Source: Candidatus Uhrbacteria bacterium
GTDB lineage: Bacteria; Patescibacteriota; Patescibacteriia; 2-12-FULL-60-25
Direction of reading: 5' to 3'
Assembly: GCA_020850575.1 (NCBI GenBank)
Contig: JADZEJ010000007.1
Span: forward strand, 62,001-126,000
DNA length: 64,000 bases
Part shown: positions 36,586 to 47,400 of the stretch, piece after piece
How positions within the stretch are numbered: position 1 is the first letter of the stretch
Layout: each line of letters opens with the position of its first letter
Made by a program: the position numbers and the translations under genes
Notes under the pieces: model-generated
What the model was told of the DNA's origin: nothing
What the model saw: the letters and a program-made list of their open reading frames with translations, nothing else
The model's database searches: none

Positions 36586-37188
36586 ATGTCAAATTGGCTT
36601 AAACAACTGATCATAAATCCACGTGCTATCGGAGCGATTTCTCCGAGTTCTTCTTCATTAGCTAATTTAATGACGAAATCAATTAACTCCGATGATCGTA
36701 TTCTGGAGCTTGGTCCGGGAACAGGCTCAATCACTCGCAGTCTCATAAAACGACTATCGAATCCGGCTTCTCAACTAACCCTGGTTGAAATAGATCCTTT
36801 TATGGCTAAAACGTGTCGTGCAATATTTCCTCAAATTGAGCTGATAGAAGATGATGCCTTACGGGTCCTGAAAATGAGCGACAAGAAATATAATACCATC
36901 ATTTCTGGTATTCCTTTCGCCATACTTCAAAAAAAAATACGTCTCCAGCTTTTTGCAGAAATCGCCAAACATCTTAAACCGGATGGTACCTTTATCATGT
37001 TCCAATACTCCGTGCTGACTCGCCATGAATTAAAAAACTATTTTAATGAAGTGACAACCAAGTACACTCCGTTCAACCTTCCTCCAGCTTTTGTCTTCGT
37101 GGCAAAAAACAAAATAGACAAATTATCATCAATAAACAACGCCCAGACCAATACGACCATAGATAATGATCAAACAAACCGAGAATAA
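36586..37188 (+). CDS. SAM-dependent methyltransferase, phospholipid- or rRNA-type
   Basis: The start chosen is the ATG at 36586 (MSNWLKQLIINPRAIGA), supported by the promoter seven bases upstream, giving 200 residues. Motif I is RILELGPGTGSITRSL near residue 39, motif II LTLVEIDPFMA, and a later IISGIPFAIL block stands where rRNA dimethylases have NLPY. GAISPSSSSLANLM before motif I is typical of phosphatidylethanolamine N-methyltransferase-like proteins. The substrate is therefore uncertain. The gene overlaps the end of the convergent gene by 116 bases. Confidence 0.75.
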   Translation: MSNWLKQLIINPRAIGAISPSSSSLANLMTKSINSDDRILELGPGTGSITRSLIKRLSNPASQLTLVEIDPFMAKTCRAIFPQIELIEDDALRVLKMSDKKYNTIISGIPFAILQKKIRLQLFAEIAKHLKPDGTFIMFQYSVLTRHELKNYFNEVTTKYTPFNLPPAFVFVAKNKIDKLSSINNAQTNTTIDNDQTNRE

Positions 37189-38338
37189 CGCAGGCAATAA
37201 TGAATGGGAAACAAATATTGTCATAAAAAGTAAATTTTAACCGGACAATTATCCAAATAAAAATCAAACTGCCGATTAAACCAAAATCTAGAACAAATAA
37301 AACGAAAATAGTATGTGGAGGCTGTAGCGGAGCTTTAGTTTTTTCAGTGGAAACCAAACCTAGCATTTCTGCATTTGGTCCAAAACCAAAATACGGTCGT
37401 TGCAAAAACAATGTTCCAGCATCTTTTAAAGAAGTGACCCGTTCAGAAATCGACCTTTTTTCAAGCCGTGTTTCCGTTTGAAAACGCGAAAAAACATGAG
37501 ATCTTTGAGAAATTGAAACGATCGCACCGGATAGTATGATTGAAATACAAACGGCCCAAAAAAATGACGAGAACGTATTTTTTTTCCAGATATTCCATCC
37601 AATAAACCAGACAAAACCAACGCCAAAAGCAATCCAAGAACTTCGCGAATAAGTCAAAATAAGCGCCATCATTAACAAAGCGGAACCGAACGCTAATCCG
37701 ATCGCCTGATATTTTTTACGCACTACACGAGACAATAAAAGAGCATTCAATAAACCGATCGCCAACCAACCACCAAAAATATTAGGATGAGGAAATCCTC
37801 CATACGCTCGCAACAAACGATATTTTCCGTGTTCAACTACCGAAACACCAAGCATTCGAGGATCCTGACTAGCCATGCCAAGCCATGTTGAAGGAAAAAC
37901 AAACTGATCTGCATACTGCCAAATTCCTAACAAAGCGTGTGGAATAAGCGTTAAAAAAAATATCCACATAACTTCTTCTTTTGTGATGTTCTTCCGCATC
38001 AATGACCAAGCAAAACTAGCCAAAAGGAAACATGAAAACCACCAAAAACTGATCGCTTGTATGGCAAGTGGATTTCCACGCGTTGCAAAAACAGATATAA
38101 CAAAAAGAATAGCAATTCCAATACTCTTTCGTTTATGAGTAATCAATGTAGGCTTACAAAATATCCATATCCACAATATGGAAAAAAACATGGGGAACAT
38201 TGATAACACGATGCTCCACGTACCCTGCTCCCATGGCCAACCCGCTAATTCGACCGGAAAAAACCAACGACTTTGCCATGGTAGTAACCACAATGTAAGC
38301 ATCCAACTACCCGTAAATACGCGATTACGCCAATCCAT
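37073..38338 (-). CDS. O-antigen ligase/polymerase-like membrane protein
   Basis: The start chosen is Met at 38338 (MDWRNRVFTGSW), which overlaps the upstream gene by 14 bases; two Met codons further upstream are possible. The 421-residue product has about ten membrane helices and a large extracytoplasmic loop (about residues 250-340) between ILTYSRSSWIAFGVGF and the last helices. This plan is that of the O-antigen ligase family (PF04932), which joins or polymerises polysaccharides at the cell surface. The nucleotidyltransferase-like gene upstream fits a shared role in surface glycans. Confidence 0.75.
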   Translation of the reverse strand: MDWRNRVFTGSWMLTLWLLPWQSRWFFPVELAGWPWEQGTWSIVLSMFPMFFSILWIWIFCKPTLITHKRKSIGIAILFVISVFATRGNPLAIQAISFWWFSCFLLASFAWSLMRKNITKEEVMWIFFLTLIPHALLGIWQYADQFVFPSTWLGMASQDPRMLGVSVVEHGKYRLLRAYGGFPHPNIFGGWLAIGLLNALLLSRVVRKKYQAIGLAFGSALLMMALILTYSRSSWIAFGVGFVWFIGWNIWKKNTFSSFFWAVCISIILSGAIVSISQRSHVFSRFQTETRLEKRSISERVTSLKDAGTLFLQRPYFGFGPNAEMLGLVSTEKTKAPLQPPHTIFVLFVLDFGLIGSLIFIWIIVRLKFTFYDNICFPFIIACVILGLFDHYLWSYWSGRCLLMIICLFCFLPRRQKLEEG

Positions 38339-39248
38339 ATTTTTGCAATAGTCCAACATATTTTTTATAAATAGCATCTCTGGCATCATCCGTATGAAAC
38401 TTTAATGTGGAATCAGAAATAATCACTCGTGTATCCACATTTTGCAATGTCCGAATGGCTGCAGGAAACCACGCCTGCTGAAAATACCGACCGATTATTT
38501 CAAAAAAAGAAAAAATTGGAAAACGAACAAGCGGCTGCGCAACAACAAGATCTGGAGAAACAATCCAACGTCGTGCGAATGGATGATGTTGTCGTATCTG
38601 CTTGTTATGTAACCACAATTCTTTCGAAATTCCATCATCATACAACGGCAATAGCGCTAAAAACCAATGTCGATAATATAAATCAGTTTGTGAAATTTGA
38701 TGAAATGTTAAATCCAAAGCATCATCTGCCACAAAATATGATAAACAAACAGCATCTGGTCGCTCATGTGGTCCAGGTAACCAACCGAGCAATTTAAACG
38801 GAAGAACCGCAAATAATCGCGTCTGCCAAATGCTGCCTTTCCGCACAATCACAAAAAAATCTAAATCTCCAGTATGACTTGCATATCCCCAAGCGGTCGT
38901 ATTAGCTAAAGCCACAAATCGTACACCTGAAAAAAAAGATAACCATCTTGTCACAAGTCTTGCACGTCGATACTTACGTGCATGAAATTGATCACGTTCT
39001 TCAATCTTCCGAGTAATATCTTCAACCTGTTCAGAAAAACCATATCTTCCCCTCACGCATCTAACCGTACCGTCTGCAACCAATCCTTCTATTATCACCG
39101 TCAATGTTTCTACGTGATCAACACAAGCTGTAGAAAAATCGGACGAAGATTGAACATTCTGAATCCATTCGGATAAAATGGGAACATAACCGATAGCCTC
39201 ATAAAAACAAAGACTTCGTAACAAACAAGCGCGCTGAATCTGATCCAT
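38325..39248 (-). CDS. Nucleotidyltransferase-fold protein
   Basis: The 307-residue product has a segment near residue 120 (ALANTTAWGYASHTGDLDFF) that fits the G[S/T]-x(n)-DxD metal site of the nucleotidyltransferase superfamily (GDLDFFVIV). The N-terminal 95 residues look like a winged helix (HVETLTVIIEGLVADGTVRC). Another conserved-looking part is DAVCLSYFVADDALDLTFHQ. The exact substrate cannot be named. It overlaps the start of the O-antigen-ligase-like gene, so co-translation is likely. Confidence 0.6.
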   Translation of the reverse strand: MDQIQRACLLRSLCFYEAIGYVPILSEWIQNVQSSSDFSTACVDHVETLTVIIEGLVADGTVRCVRGRYGFSEQVEDITRKIEERDQFHARKYRRARLVTRWLSFFSGVRFVALANTTAWGYASHTGDLDFFVIVRKGSIWQTRLFAVLPFKLLGWLPGPHERPDAVCLSYFVADDALDLTFHQISQTDLYYRHWFLALLPLYDDGISKELWLHNKQIRQHHPFARRWIVSPDLVVAQPLVRFPIFSFFEIIGRYFQQAWFPAAIRTLQNVDTRVIISDSTLKFHTDDARDAIYKKYVGLLQKYGLA

Positions 39249-39277
39249 ACGCGCTCATTGTGCCCAGGGAATGGCTT

Positions 39278-40039
39278 TTATGACAACTGTGCTTCAACCT
39301 TGGGTGGAGTTGGCTTACGCATCATAAGCTCCTGTTGCAAAAATGTAAGCAAACTCATAACGAACCAATACAAAGATAATCCGCCTGGTAAAGATATACC
39401 TATAAAAATCGTCACCAAAGGCATCATATACACCATTTGTTTGTTCATCATGGTTGCCATACTTTCATCCTCTGCACCCTTACTGCCTTCAACTTCTTTT
39501 GGTGGCGAACTGAGAGCATTCGGTTTCTTCATCATTCTGGAAGTCTGAAAATACTGAACCACACCAGCTAAAATCGCAAGAACATAATTAGGCTTCGATA
39601 AATCGATTAATCCAAAAGAAATTTGATCAATTGTGCCTGGATTTGCCACAAATGGATATAATAAATTCAATCCTTTCGAAGCTAAACCGTCACGTAAAGC
39701 TTGATACAAACCGATAAAAATGGGTAATTGAACCAAAAGCGGCAAACAAGATGCGGCCGGATTAACCTTATCTTTTTTATAAAGTTCCAATAATTCTTTA
39801 GCTTGTGCATCTTTATCATCCTTCAAGCGTTGGCGTATTTCGTCAATCTTTGGTTGTAACAGTTGTAGTGCCTTCTGCTGCTTAATTTGTTGAAAAGTTA
39901 ATGGCCACAAAATCACTTTAACAATAATCGTCAAAATGATAATCGCTAAGCCAATATCATTTCCTGGCAAAATATTATATAACCAAATTAATAAGTTCAA
40001 AATTGGTTGAACAATAATTGTTTGAAATAATGCACCCAT
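39278..40039 (-). CDS. yidC: Membrane protein insertase YidC/Oxa1
   Basis: YidC inserts and folds membrane proteins alone or with Sec. The 253-residue product lacks the large periplasmic domain of Gram-negative YidC and resembles the short Gram-positive type. It has a first helix (ILNLLIWLYNIL), the TIIVKVILWPLTFQQIKQQKA segment with the conserved Arg/Lys-bearing groove region, a charged cytoplasmic hairpin (IDEIRQRLKDDKDAQ), and the AASCLPLLVQLPIFIGLYQALRD block. Further helices and a basic-poor tail follow. It lies only five bases after nusA, an unusual neighbour for yidC. Confidence 0.93.
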   Translation of the reverse strand: MGALFQTIIVQPILNLLIWLYNILPGNDIGLAIIILTIIVKVILWPLTFQQIKQQKALQLLQPKIDEIRQRLKDDKDAQAKELLELYKKDKVNPAASCLPLLVQLPIFIGLYQALRDGLASKGLNLLYPFVANPGTIDQISFGLIDLSKPNYVLAILAGVVQYFQTSRMMKKPNALSSPPKEVEGSKGAEDESMATMMNKQMVYMMPLVTIFIGISLPGGLSLYWFVMSLLTFLQQELMMRKPTPPKVEAQLS

Positions 40040-40044
40040 ACAAT

Positions 40045-41313
40045 TTAGTCCTTCGAGTCTACGAGTGAGTCAGTTGATTCTGTCGTTTGTTCCACATTCA
40101 ATTCTCCAACATCAGAATCCGCTGCGATTCGACCTCCTTCTTCAGCTATCGTAATTTTCCATTCCGTTAATTTAGCGGCCAAGCGAACATTTTGCCCACC
40201 TTTTCCAATTGCTAAAGATAATTGATCCGTCGGAACTCGCACAACAGCCAAATGTTCCGCCTCATGCAATTGCACATCGAGTACCTTAGCCGGACTCAAA
40301 GATGCAGTAATGTATTCAATATCATTTGCAGACCATTGAACCACATCCACTTTTTCACCACCCAACTCACGAATAATTGTTTGAATACGTGTTCCTCGTT
40401 GACCGATACATGAGCCAATCGGATCAATTGCATCATCATGTGCCGTAACAGCTACCTTTGTCCGTGAACCAGATTCACGAGCAATTTGTTTAATTTCAAC
40501 CATCCCATTTGCAACTTCCGGAATTTCTTGTGCAAAAATTGCCGCAACTAAACCTGGACTCGACCGTGATAAACGAATTTCAGGACCTTTTGAAGTCAAA
40601 GCAACTTCACGCAAAATTGCTTTTATGCGAGTTCCTGGAAAATATCGTTCACCTTCAACCTGGTCTTCAGGCAATAACAACCCGGTTGCACGACCAAGAT
40701 CGATCAAAATGGCACGACCTTCACGGCGTTGAACCGTAACATTCATAAGCTCACCTTCACGATCTTTGAAATCATGATAAATCACATTACGTTCAGCCTC
40801 ACGCAATTTTTGCATAATCACCTGCTTTGCCGTTTGGGCAGCCATACGACCAAAAGCAGCAGGCACGTTTAATTCAACTTTAATCTCTTCACCAACCTGC
40901 GCATCAGGTTTTAAATCACGCGCATCTGACAACATAATCATCGTTTTTTGATTAAAAACGAATTCATCTTTTCCATCATTTGTTGTTTGAGACGCAACTG
41001 AATCACTTGCTTGCAAGCGACTACCTCGCATTTCATCTTTTTTAACAATTTGAGCTGCTTCAAACTTCTCAAAATAATCAGTCGGTAAATCCATGTCTTC
41101 AACAACTGACTTCACATCAAAAACACGGATCCCTTGCATAGCACCATCATATCCTTCTGGATCAAACTGGACCTTAATATTTTGATTTTTTGTACCAAAA
41201 TCTTTACGATATGCGGCTGATAAAGCCGATTCGACCGTTTCTAACACGGATTCATATGCAATGTTCTTTTCATCGCAAATTTGGCGCATAGCCTGTGAAA
41301 TTGGGGATGCCAT
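40045..41313 (-). CDS. nusA: Transcription termination/antitermination factor NusA
   Basis: NusA binds RNA polymerase and nascent RNA, affecting pausing, termination and antitermination. The start chosen is the ATG at 41313; a TTG two codons earlier is also possible. The 422-residue product has the N-terminal polymerase-binding domain (about 1-150, ESALSAAYRKDFG), an S1 domain with VTVQRREGRAILIDLGRATGLLLPEDQ, and two KH domains with DPIGSCIGQRGTRIQ and SLAIGKGGQNVRLAAKLTEWKI. The acidic tail is short. It is the promoter-proximal gene of a nusA-yidC pair. Confidence 0.95.
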   Translation of the reverse strand: MASPISQAMRQICDEKNIAYESVLETVESALSAAYRKDFGTKNQNIKVQFDPEGYDGAMQGIRVFDVKSVVEDMDLPTDYFEKFEAAQIVKKDEMRGSRLQASDSVASQTTNDGKDEFVFNQKTMIMLSDARDLKPDAQVGEEIKVELNVPAAFGRMAAQTAKQVIMQKLREAERNVIYHDFKDREGELMNVTVQRREGRAILIDLGRATGLLLPEDQVEGERYFPGTRIKAILREVALTSKGPEIRLSRSSPGLVAAIFAQEIPEVANGMVEIKQIARESGSRTKVAVTAHDDAIDPIGSCIGQRGTRIQTIIRELGGEKVDVVQWSANDIEYITASLSPAKVLDVQLHEAEHLAVVRVPTDQLSLAIGKGGQNVRLAAKLTEWKITIAEEGGRIAADSDVGELNVEQTTESTDSLVDSKD

Positions 41314-41346
41314 ATTCAATTTTTTTATGCTAAGTTTGTAACAAAT

Positions 41347-41371
41347 GGACTCGTTCTTGCTGAACGAGTCC
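41347..41371 (-). other. Hairpin at the 5' end of the nusA mRNA
   Basis: A perfect 10-base-pair ggactcgttc / gaacgagtcc stem with loop ttgct starts just after the predicted transcription start. It has no T run, so it is not a terminator. It may stabilise the mRNA or bind a regulator. Confidence 0.5.
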
Positions 41372-41380
41372 GATACAAAT

Positions 41381-41409
41381 AAGATAACTCACTAAAGTAA
41401 AATTGTCAA
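41381..41409 (-). promoter_or_regulatory. nusA promoter
   Basis: TTGACA (41404-41409), a 17-base spacer and TATCTT (41381-41386). The -35 overlaps the T run of the upstream gene's terminator. Confidence 0.7.
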
Positions 41410-41434
41410 AACCTCCCGGTTTTCCGGGAGGTTT
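41405..41434 (-). terminator. Terminator of the giant surface protein gene
   Basis: A perfect 11-base-pair aaacctcccgg / ccgggaggttt stem (41409-41419 with 41424-41434) with a four-base loop lies just after the stop codon. The T run is short (four). Confidence 0.75.
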
Positions 41435-41437
41435 ATC

Positions 41438-44400
41438 TTATTCATCAGAACGAAGCTCGATATATCCATTGTAACGGATCCAAGGATCATATGTGAAGGA
41501 TGAATTATTATAACGACTCTTCATCGAAGATTCAGCATCACACATGTTAATTTTCAGAGAATAATCTATAAAAGTGTTTTGCGAATATGATTTAGATGCA
41601 TCATAACAACCACCATTTTTCAGACTCAAATCCTTTGGACTTACTGGTGGATTTTTCAAGCTCAAGCTGGATGGTAATGAATCTTTACAATTCCCTGTAC
41701 ACCAGCCCCAATTATCTTGTACAAACACGCGTGGAACAAATCGACATTCAGTTTTTGCATTACTCACGTTATTACCAACAGTACAACTCTTTTCAATCGC
41801 ATTTTTTTGAGCACCCACTGAGAAATATGGACAATCCATAGCAGGTTTTTGTAAATTACTGCAATTATAAGCGTGCTTAAATTCAAAGTAATTTGCCTCA
41901 CAGGCTAACGGGCTCGAGCCATACGTCAATCGCTCCACACAAGTCGCGCCTTCACCGCAATCCGTATATCCAGCCAAACCGGCACGACAGCTGCGACCTG
42001 AATTATTAGAACAAAAACCTGTTCCTACACATTTACCTGCTGCCGCTGGACAATCAGCATCTGAATTACAAGTTAATCCCGGTACAAATTCACATTGTTT
42101 TGACACTCCGCAGAATGGTTTTTTGTTTTTAACACGAGCTTCAGATACTTTCTGCATCGAGCCATCACCCCAATCAATCCACACATCTGAAATTGGAGCT
42201 TGATTATCAGCCGACCAGGCATAAAAACGCATCGTCACACTTGACTGAGAGCCATAATAAATGACATTACCTTCGGTTGCATTATCAATATTTATGGCAT
42301 CCATGCGTGCAATGGCACATTGACCAGGTGAAGTACATTGTCTAGACGTATCGGGAGCGGCAATACGAGGAGCTATTGGCGTATAACCCGAAGTAAACCG
42401 TTGATCGTAATATTCAGATGAACTTTCATGCTTTGCATCAACGCTCGTTCCGGAACCAGGAATAATACTTAAATCCTTTTTAATCGCATACAAACCAAAA
42501 GTGACATCAGTCGGAGAAGCGATAGCATGTGATTTCATCGGTACAAAATACGATCCTGAAATCAACGGACTGCGCAAACACACTTCATTTTCCGGATTCA
42601 TGTAACACAAATCCGGTCGAGGATAATAACCAACTCCATGCGTACATCGATTATTGTCCATATCTTCATCATCAGAAGTACTCGAGACTCCTTGACAATC
42701 CGTACCCATTGAAATAGAGGTTCCGTTCAAATTTACTGAATATTTAAAGTTTTTTGGAGTACCATTTTCTGTAACCGGTTGACAACTTTGTTGCAAAATT
42801 TGAGTGGTTAGCGGTGTTATATTCACAATACATTCACTAGATTGTGTCAAACCAGTACATGGCGCACCGGATCTTGCTCCACCTTTACAAATACCGGCAT
42901 CACTACCCAAGGCAGGAGTACCGTCATCTTTAACACAGATAACATTTGTAATCGGATCGCAATCACTGCCATTCTTACAATAACGTCCGGCAAAAGGTCC
43001 AAGAAAACACATCTTATCTGTCTTTTTCACCGGAAGATCATAATATTGATACACCTGGTAGATACGAGCAAACAAGTTTGAAAGAGTTGAATATTGATAA
43101 ATAGCCATATCTTTTACTGAAGAAATTCGAGACCGTAAACCATATTCTTGTCCTGCTTTAACAAATGTCGCATCAGGAGCAATAAAACCCTTAGTCGTAT
43201 CCAACATCATCATCGCATCATGACCAATCATACGTTGATGTAATGCCGCACCGAACGGAGCATTTTCAGTTCCATACGTATAATTTTGCAATGGAACAGT
43301 AAAATCCGATTGCTGCCAAACACGATCGGTAAAGGCTGCATTTTTTCGATCAACCGGTGAAACAACTTGAGCAACATCACGACATGCGTTTGCAGCACCG
43401 GCTGTAATACGCATATAAATTGCCCGACTGCTAACAGTATTTGGAGCGACCGCCGTTACCCAAAAACCTACGAACTTGAACGGTCCACGCAAACCACTTC
43501 CATCGATTGGTTGCTCGAGAGCTGAAGTAGCATTATCCTTCTCGTTCATATTCTCAAACATCGCACGAATGGCAAAATAAGGACGGTCACCAAAGGCTTT
43601 GTGAAAATACGTATTTTTAGGGTTGATAGGTACCGGACCCAAAGCGCCATCAGTGCTTCCAAACAAATTAAACTTTGATTCGTTTTCATCATTATATCCA
43701 AGTTCCCAGTATTTGTAATAACACATTTTATTCGGATCTTTTGAGCAAGGTATTTTCAAGAGATTCGATTGATCTTGTGTTTTTAAATACCCTTGTTTGG
43801 CACGTGATAATAAACCGTTAAAATTTTTGTTAAAACCTTTATACCATTTATCCGATTCTTGTTTAACGGCAACTTCATCCTTCCAATTTGAAACTGAAAC
43901 TCCATCTACCCATTCAGGTGAAAACAAACAACCCAAAGGCCCATATTGAGTCACCTTATCATCTTCTTCATAGTCAGTATCGGTTAAGTTAAATTTAGTT
44001 GGTTGTAAGTGATGTTGATTATCAACTGGAGGAGTAGTCAATACGTATTTAAATACTATATCAGAACATTTAAGACTATTAAATTCAATCTCAGCATTCT
44101 TTAATCCCACCGGATCAATACCAGTAGCATATAAATCTTCTGCTTTAGCATGTTGATCATCAATATAGTTTTTTAGTGGAGCACATTTTTGTGTATATAA
44201 ATCATATTCATCAGCTGTGAGTCCGGATTCTTTTTCTGAATCGGGTGGTGTTGGATTCAACAAAGTAAAATTTTTATCGCCTTGATATGAATTTGCTATT
44301 GGATACGGACCACCATCTCTTGCGGTTAACATTTTGAAATAATTGCTATATTTTTCGTCTTTTGGAGGCGTAGTATCCCATAAAAATTCATCATCCCAAT

Positions 44401-47400
44401 CAACATTGGTCTTGCCCGGTTGTGGAACATGAAAAGAAAAATACGCAAGCTGTGATTCTAATAATGTATCATTGTCAAGTTTGATATCCGACAAGTCAGA
44501 ATAAAGTCTTGAGCTTCCAAGCATTGATGGGGTAATAAAATATTCAGCATAATTCTTATCCTTTCCTTCACCCGTTGTCACCACACGCAATGAACTAAGA
44601 TCAACTCCTACATTTGTTGGAACAGAAAAAGTAGATCGTGATAAATATGTGGTAGCTTGATGAATTAATACAGCATCTTCGTTTAACGCACAATCGTTAA
44701 TTCCTAAGCCACAAGCTAATTCATTAAATATTAATTTAGTAAACTCATATACTCCTGCTAATGCAGTCAATGGAATAGTTACAGGAAAAAATCCAAGAAA
44801 TTGTGCAGTAGTCTTTGCATTAAGATTACTTCCCATTTTTTCTGTTTTAGCAAAAGCATTTTCACGAGCACTTAACAAAATAATAGCTTCAGGGGCTAGA
44901 GCATCTTTCAAAGTTGTATAAGCATCTGTTAAATAATAATATCGAGCCGCTAAATCATGATAAGCGATCTTTCGAATACCACAAATTTTAGCCATCTCCG
45001 ATTCACGAATATCAGAACCATCAACATTAGAACAAGTTTCTGGTTCACCTAGTTTAAGCAAAGTTGTTGTAGCTGATGAAATTGCATAATTAATATCATT
45101 ACCTCCAGGATAATGCTCGTCTGTGCCACCTCCAATACCAGTATCCTTTACGGCAGCGTATCCAAAATCAAACAAAGATTCACGATATTTGTAAGTGCCA
45201 TTCGTACAAGATTCACGATATAATAATGACTCAACATGACTCATCTTACCAGGTGCTTCTAGCATGTCATAATCAAAAAGACTTACATTTTCTTTACGAA
45301 AACTAGGATTAACACAATAGTATTCCCCAGAATTAAGCGGCGGATTATAACCAACCGTAGGGCTGTAATGATACACATCCTTAGTGCCGGACAAAACCGG
45401 TTGCGGACTCCAAGTTAAACACTGAAATTGACCCTTTGCTCCAACAGTTACCGCTGAATCACGTTGAATGCAATAACCGGGCGTTCCACGAACATACGAG
45501 GTTCCTTCCAATGGTCGACAAATGGAATTAGCTCCACAAGCTTCATTGTACGGAGACTGTGCAGGAACAGCTACACCATTCTCATCAGTGTTTTCTAATT
45601 TTGTATTTGGAATACAAGCTTGCCCATTTTTTGATCCCCCAAAACAAACTCCTTGAGGCGGAGCGCTTTTCGAAGTAACACCTAAATATTTAGTCAATCC
45701 CTCTCCATAATTCGCTTTTGCATACTGACAAGAACAATCTTCGCCACGTTCACAAACTGCCGCTTTATCAAAACCAGCGATATATGTTTTCACGACATTT
45801 GGCTGAATTAATGTATCCCATTCCTTTACAACATCATTACTAAAAGGTGCTTGAGCATCAGGATACGCTTTACACTCAACACCCGGCATAACTTGATTCA
45901 TGTACGAACTATGAGACGCTTTTGGATCTTGTGCGAAAACGGTAGCGATCGTCTGCGCATTTCGTGAATTTCCTGCGGCACCTTGAACATCTGTTACAAC
46001 CTGTGTAAGCGGTGTATCAATCGCTAAATAACAACGTTTCGGTTCTTCGTCAGGCACAAAATAACCAACTTGTTTTGTAAATTTATGCTGACATAAATGT
46101 AATTTCGGTCTCACCGGATCAGTAATCTGTTCCGCCCAACCGAGTTGACCATATTTCGTAACTCCAATGGCAGTCTTTTCTTGATCAGTCATCGCTAAAG
46201 GAATGCTTGCAACAAAACGATAATCATCAAAATACTCATTTGCCTTCTTTGGATTTTCATCTCTTAAAATCTCATAACCGACACGACGACTTACCAAATC
46301 AGCCATTTGAAAACGATTTGCGATCGTATAGCCGGAATAATCAGGATCTCCAAATTCTGTTTTACGCATTGAATATGAGCGATCATTCATGAATACACCT
46401 TCACGCAACACCTTTTCATAATATGGGTCATTGATCTTTTTCGGTTGCGGCTGCGCTAAAGTTCTGTTCAAGTAATTACCACAATAATTTCCTTGAGAAG
46501 ACCCTCCTGAGCGATCACATAACGAAAACTCCGTACATAAATCAACATACTTTTGCTGTGTATCATCATAAACGGTTTCTCCTGAACGACAACCGAACCA
46601 AGCCTTACAATCACGATCAAGTTTTACTTTAATGACTCTATTTGAATCATTTTGTTCACAACGAGCGGTAGCTACAGGTTTTCCTTGAGAATCGGCTGAA
46701 ACACAATCTGCATCCGTTGTACATGCGGCGTACAACAACGCATTCTTTTCATTCTCACAACTTGTATTAGCAGCGGCGCAAGTAGGTTCAAGACAAATAC
46801 CCTTCCCAACACAAAATGGATTACCTTTATCCTTAAATGCACAATCAAGCGGAGTTACTCCGATATCGCCTTTTGCATGAGATTCGGCATACGTTGCCTT
46901 GGCATTAAAGCGTAATGTCGCATCATTGGTATCTCGAATCAAAACACAACCATTAAACGGATCCGCAACATCTCCACACGTGGATTTATCAATATTACCG
47001 TTATTTATAAAATAATAAGGTTTGCCGACTGGTCTAGAAGAATCTGAATGATCATTTGAGTCTCTAAATTCAGTACATTCACTTTGATCTTTTGGACAAT
47101 TAGCCGTCCAACCTTGATAATCATTCGTCATTGGTGCGCTTACTAAGAACGTATTTGCATTCGACAATAAATGTGGATAACAAGGCAGTGTCGAAGTACC
47201 CGACTGCATAAACCAACCAGAATACTGTCCAGCTGGATAAGAGTAAGCCGGCAATCCTTTTTCATCATCAGCTAATGCGCTCGCAGCTGAAAGAGTGACT
47301 TTATCCTTCCATGTACACGCATGCTCTTGAGGATCACGAAAGTATGATACGACGCTATCACTGACAAAGGTATCACAAAACAGTTCAGATGGACGGCACA

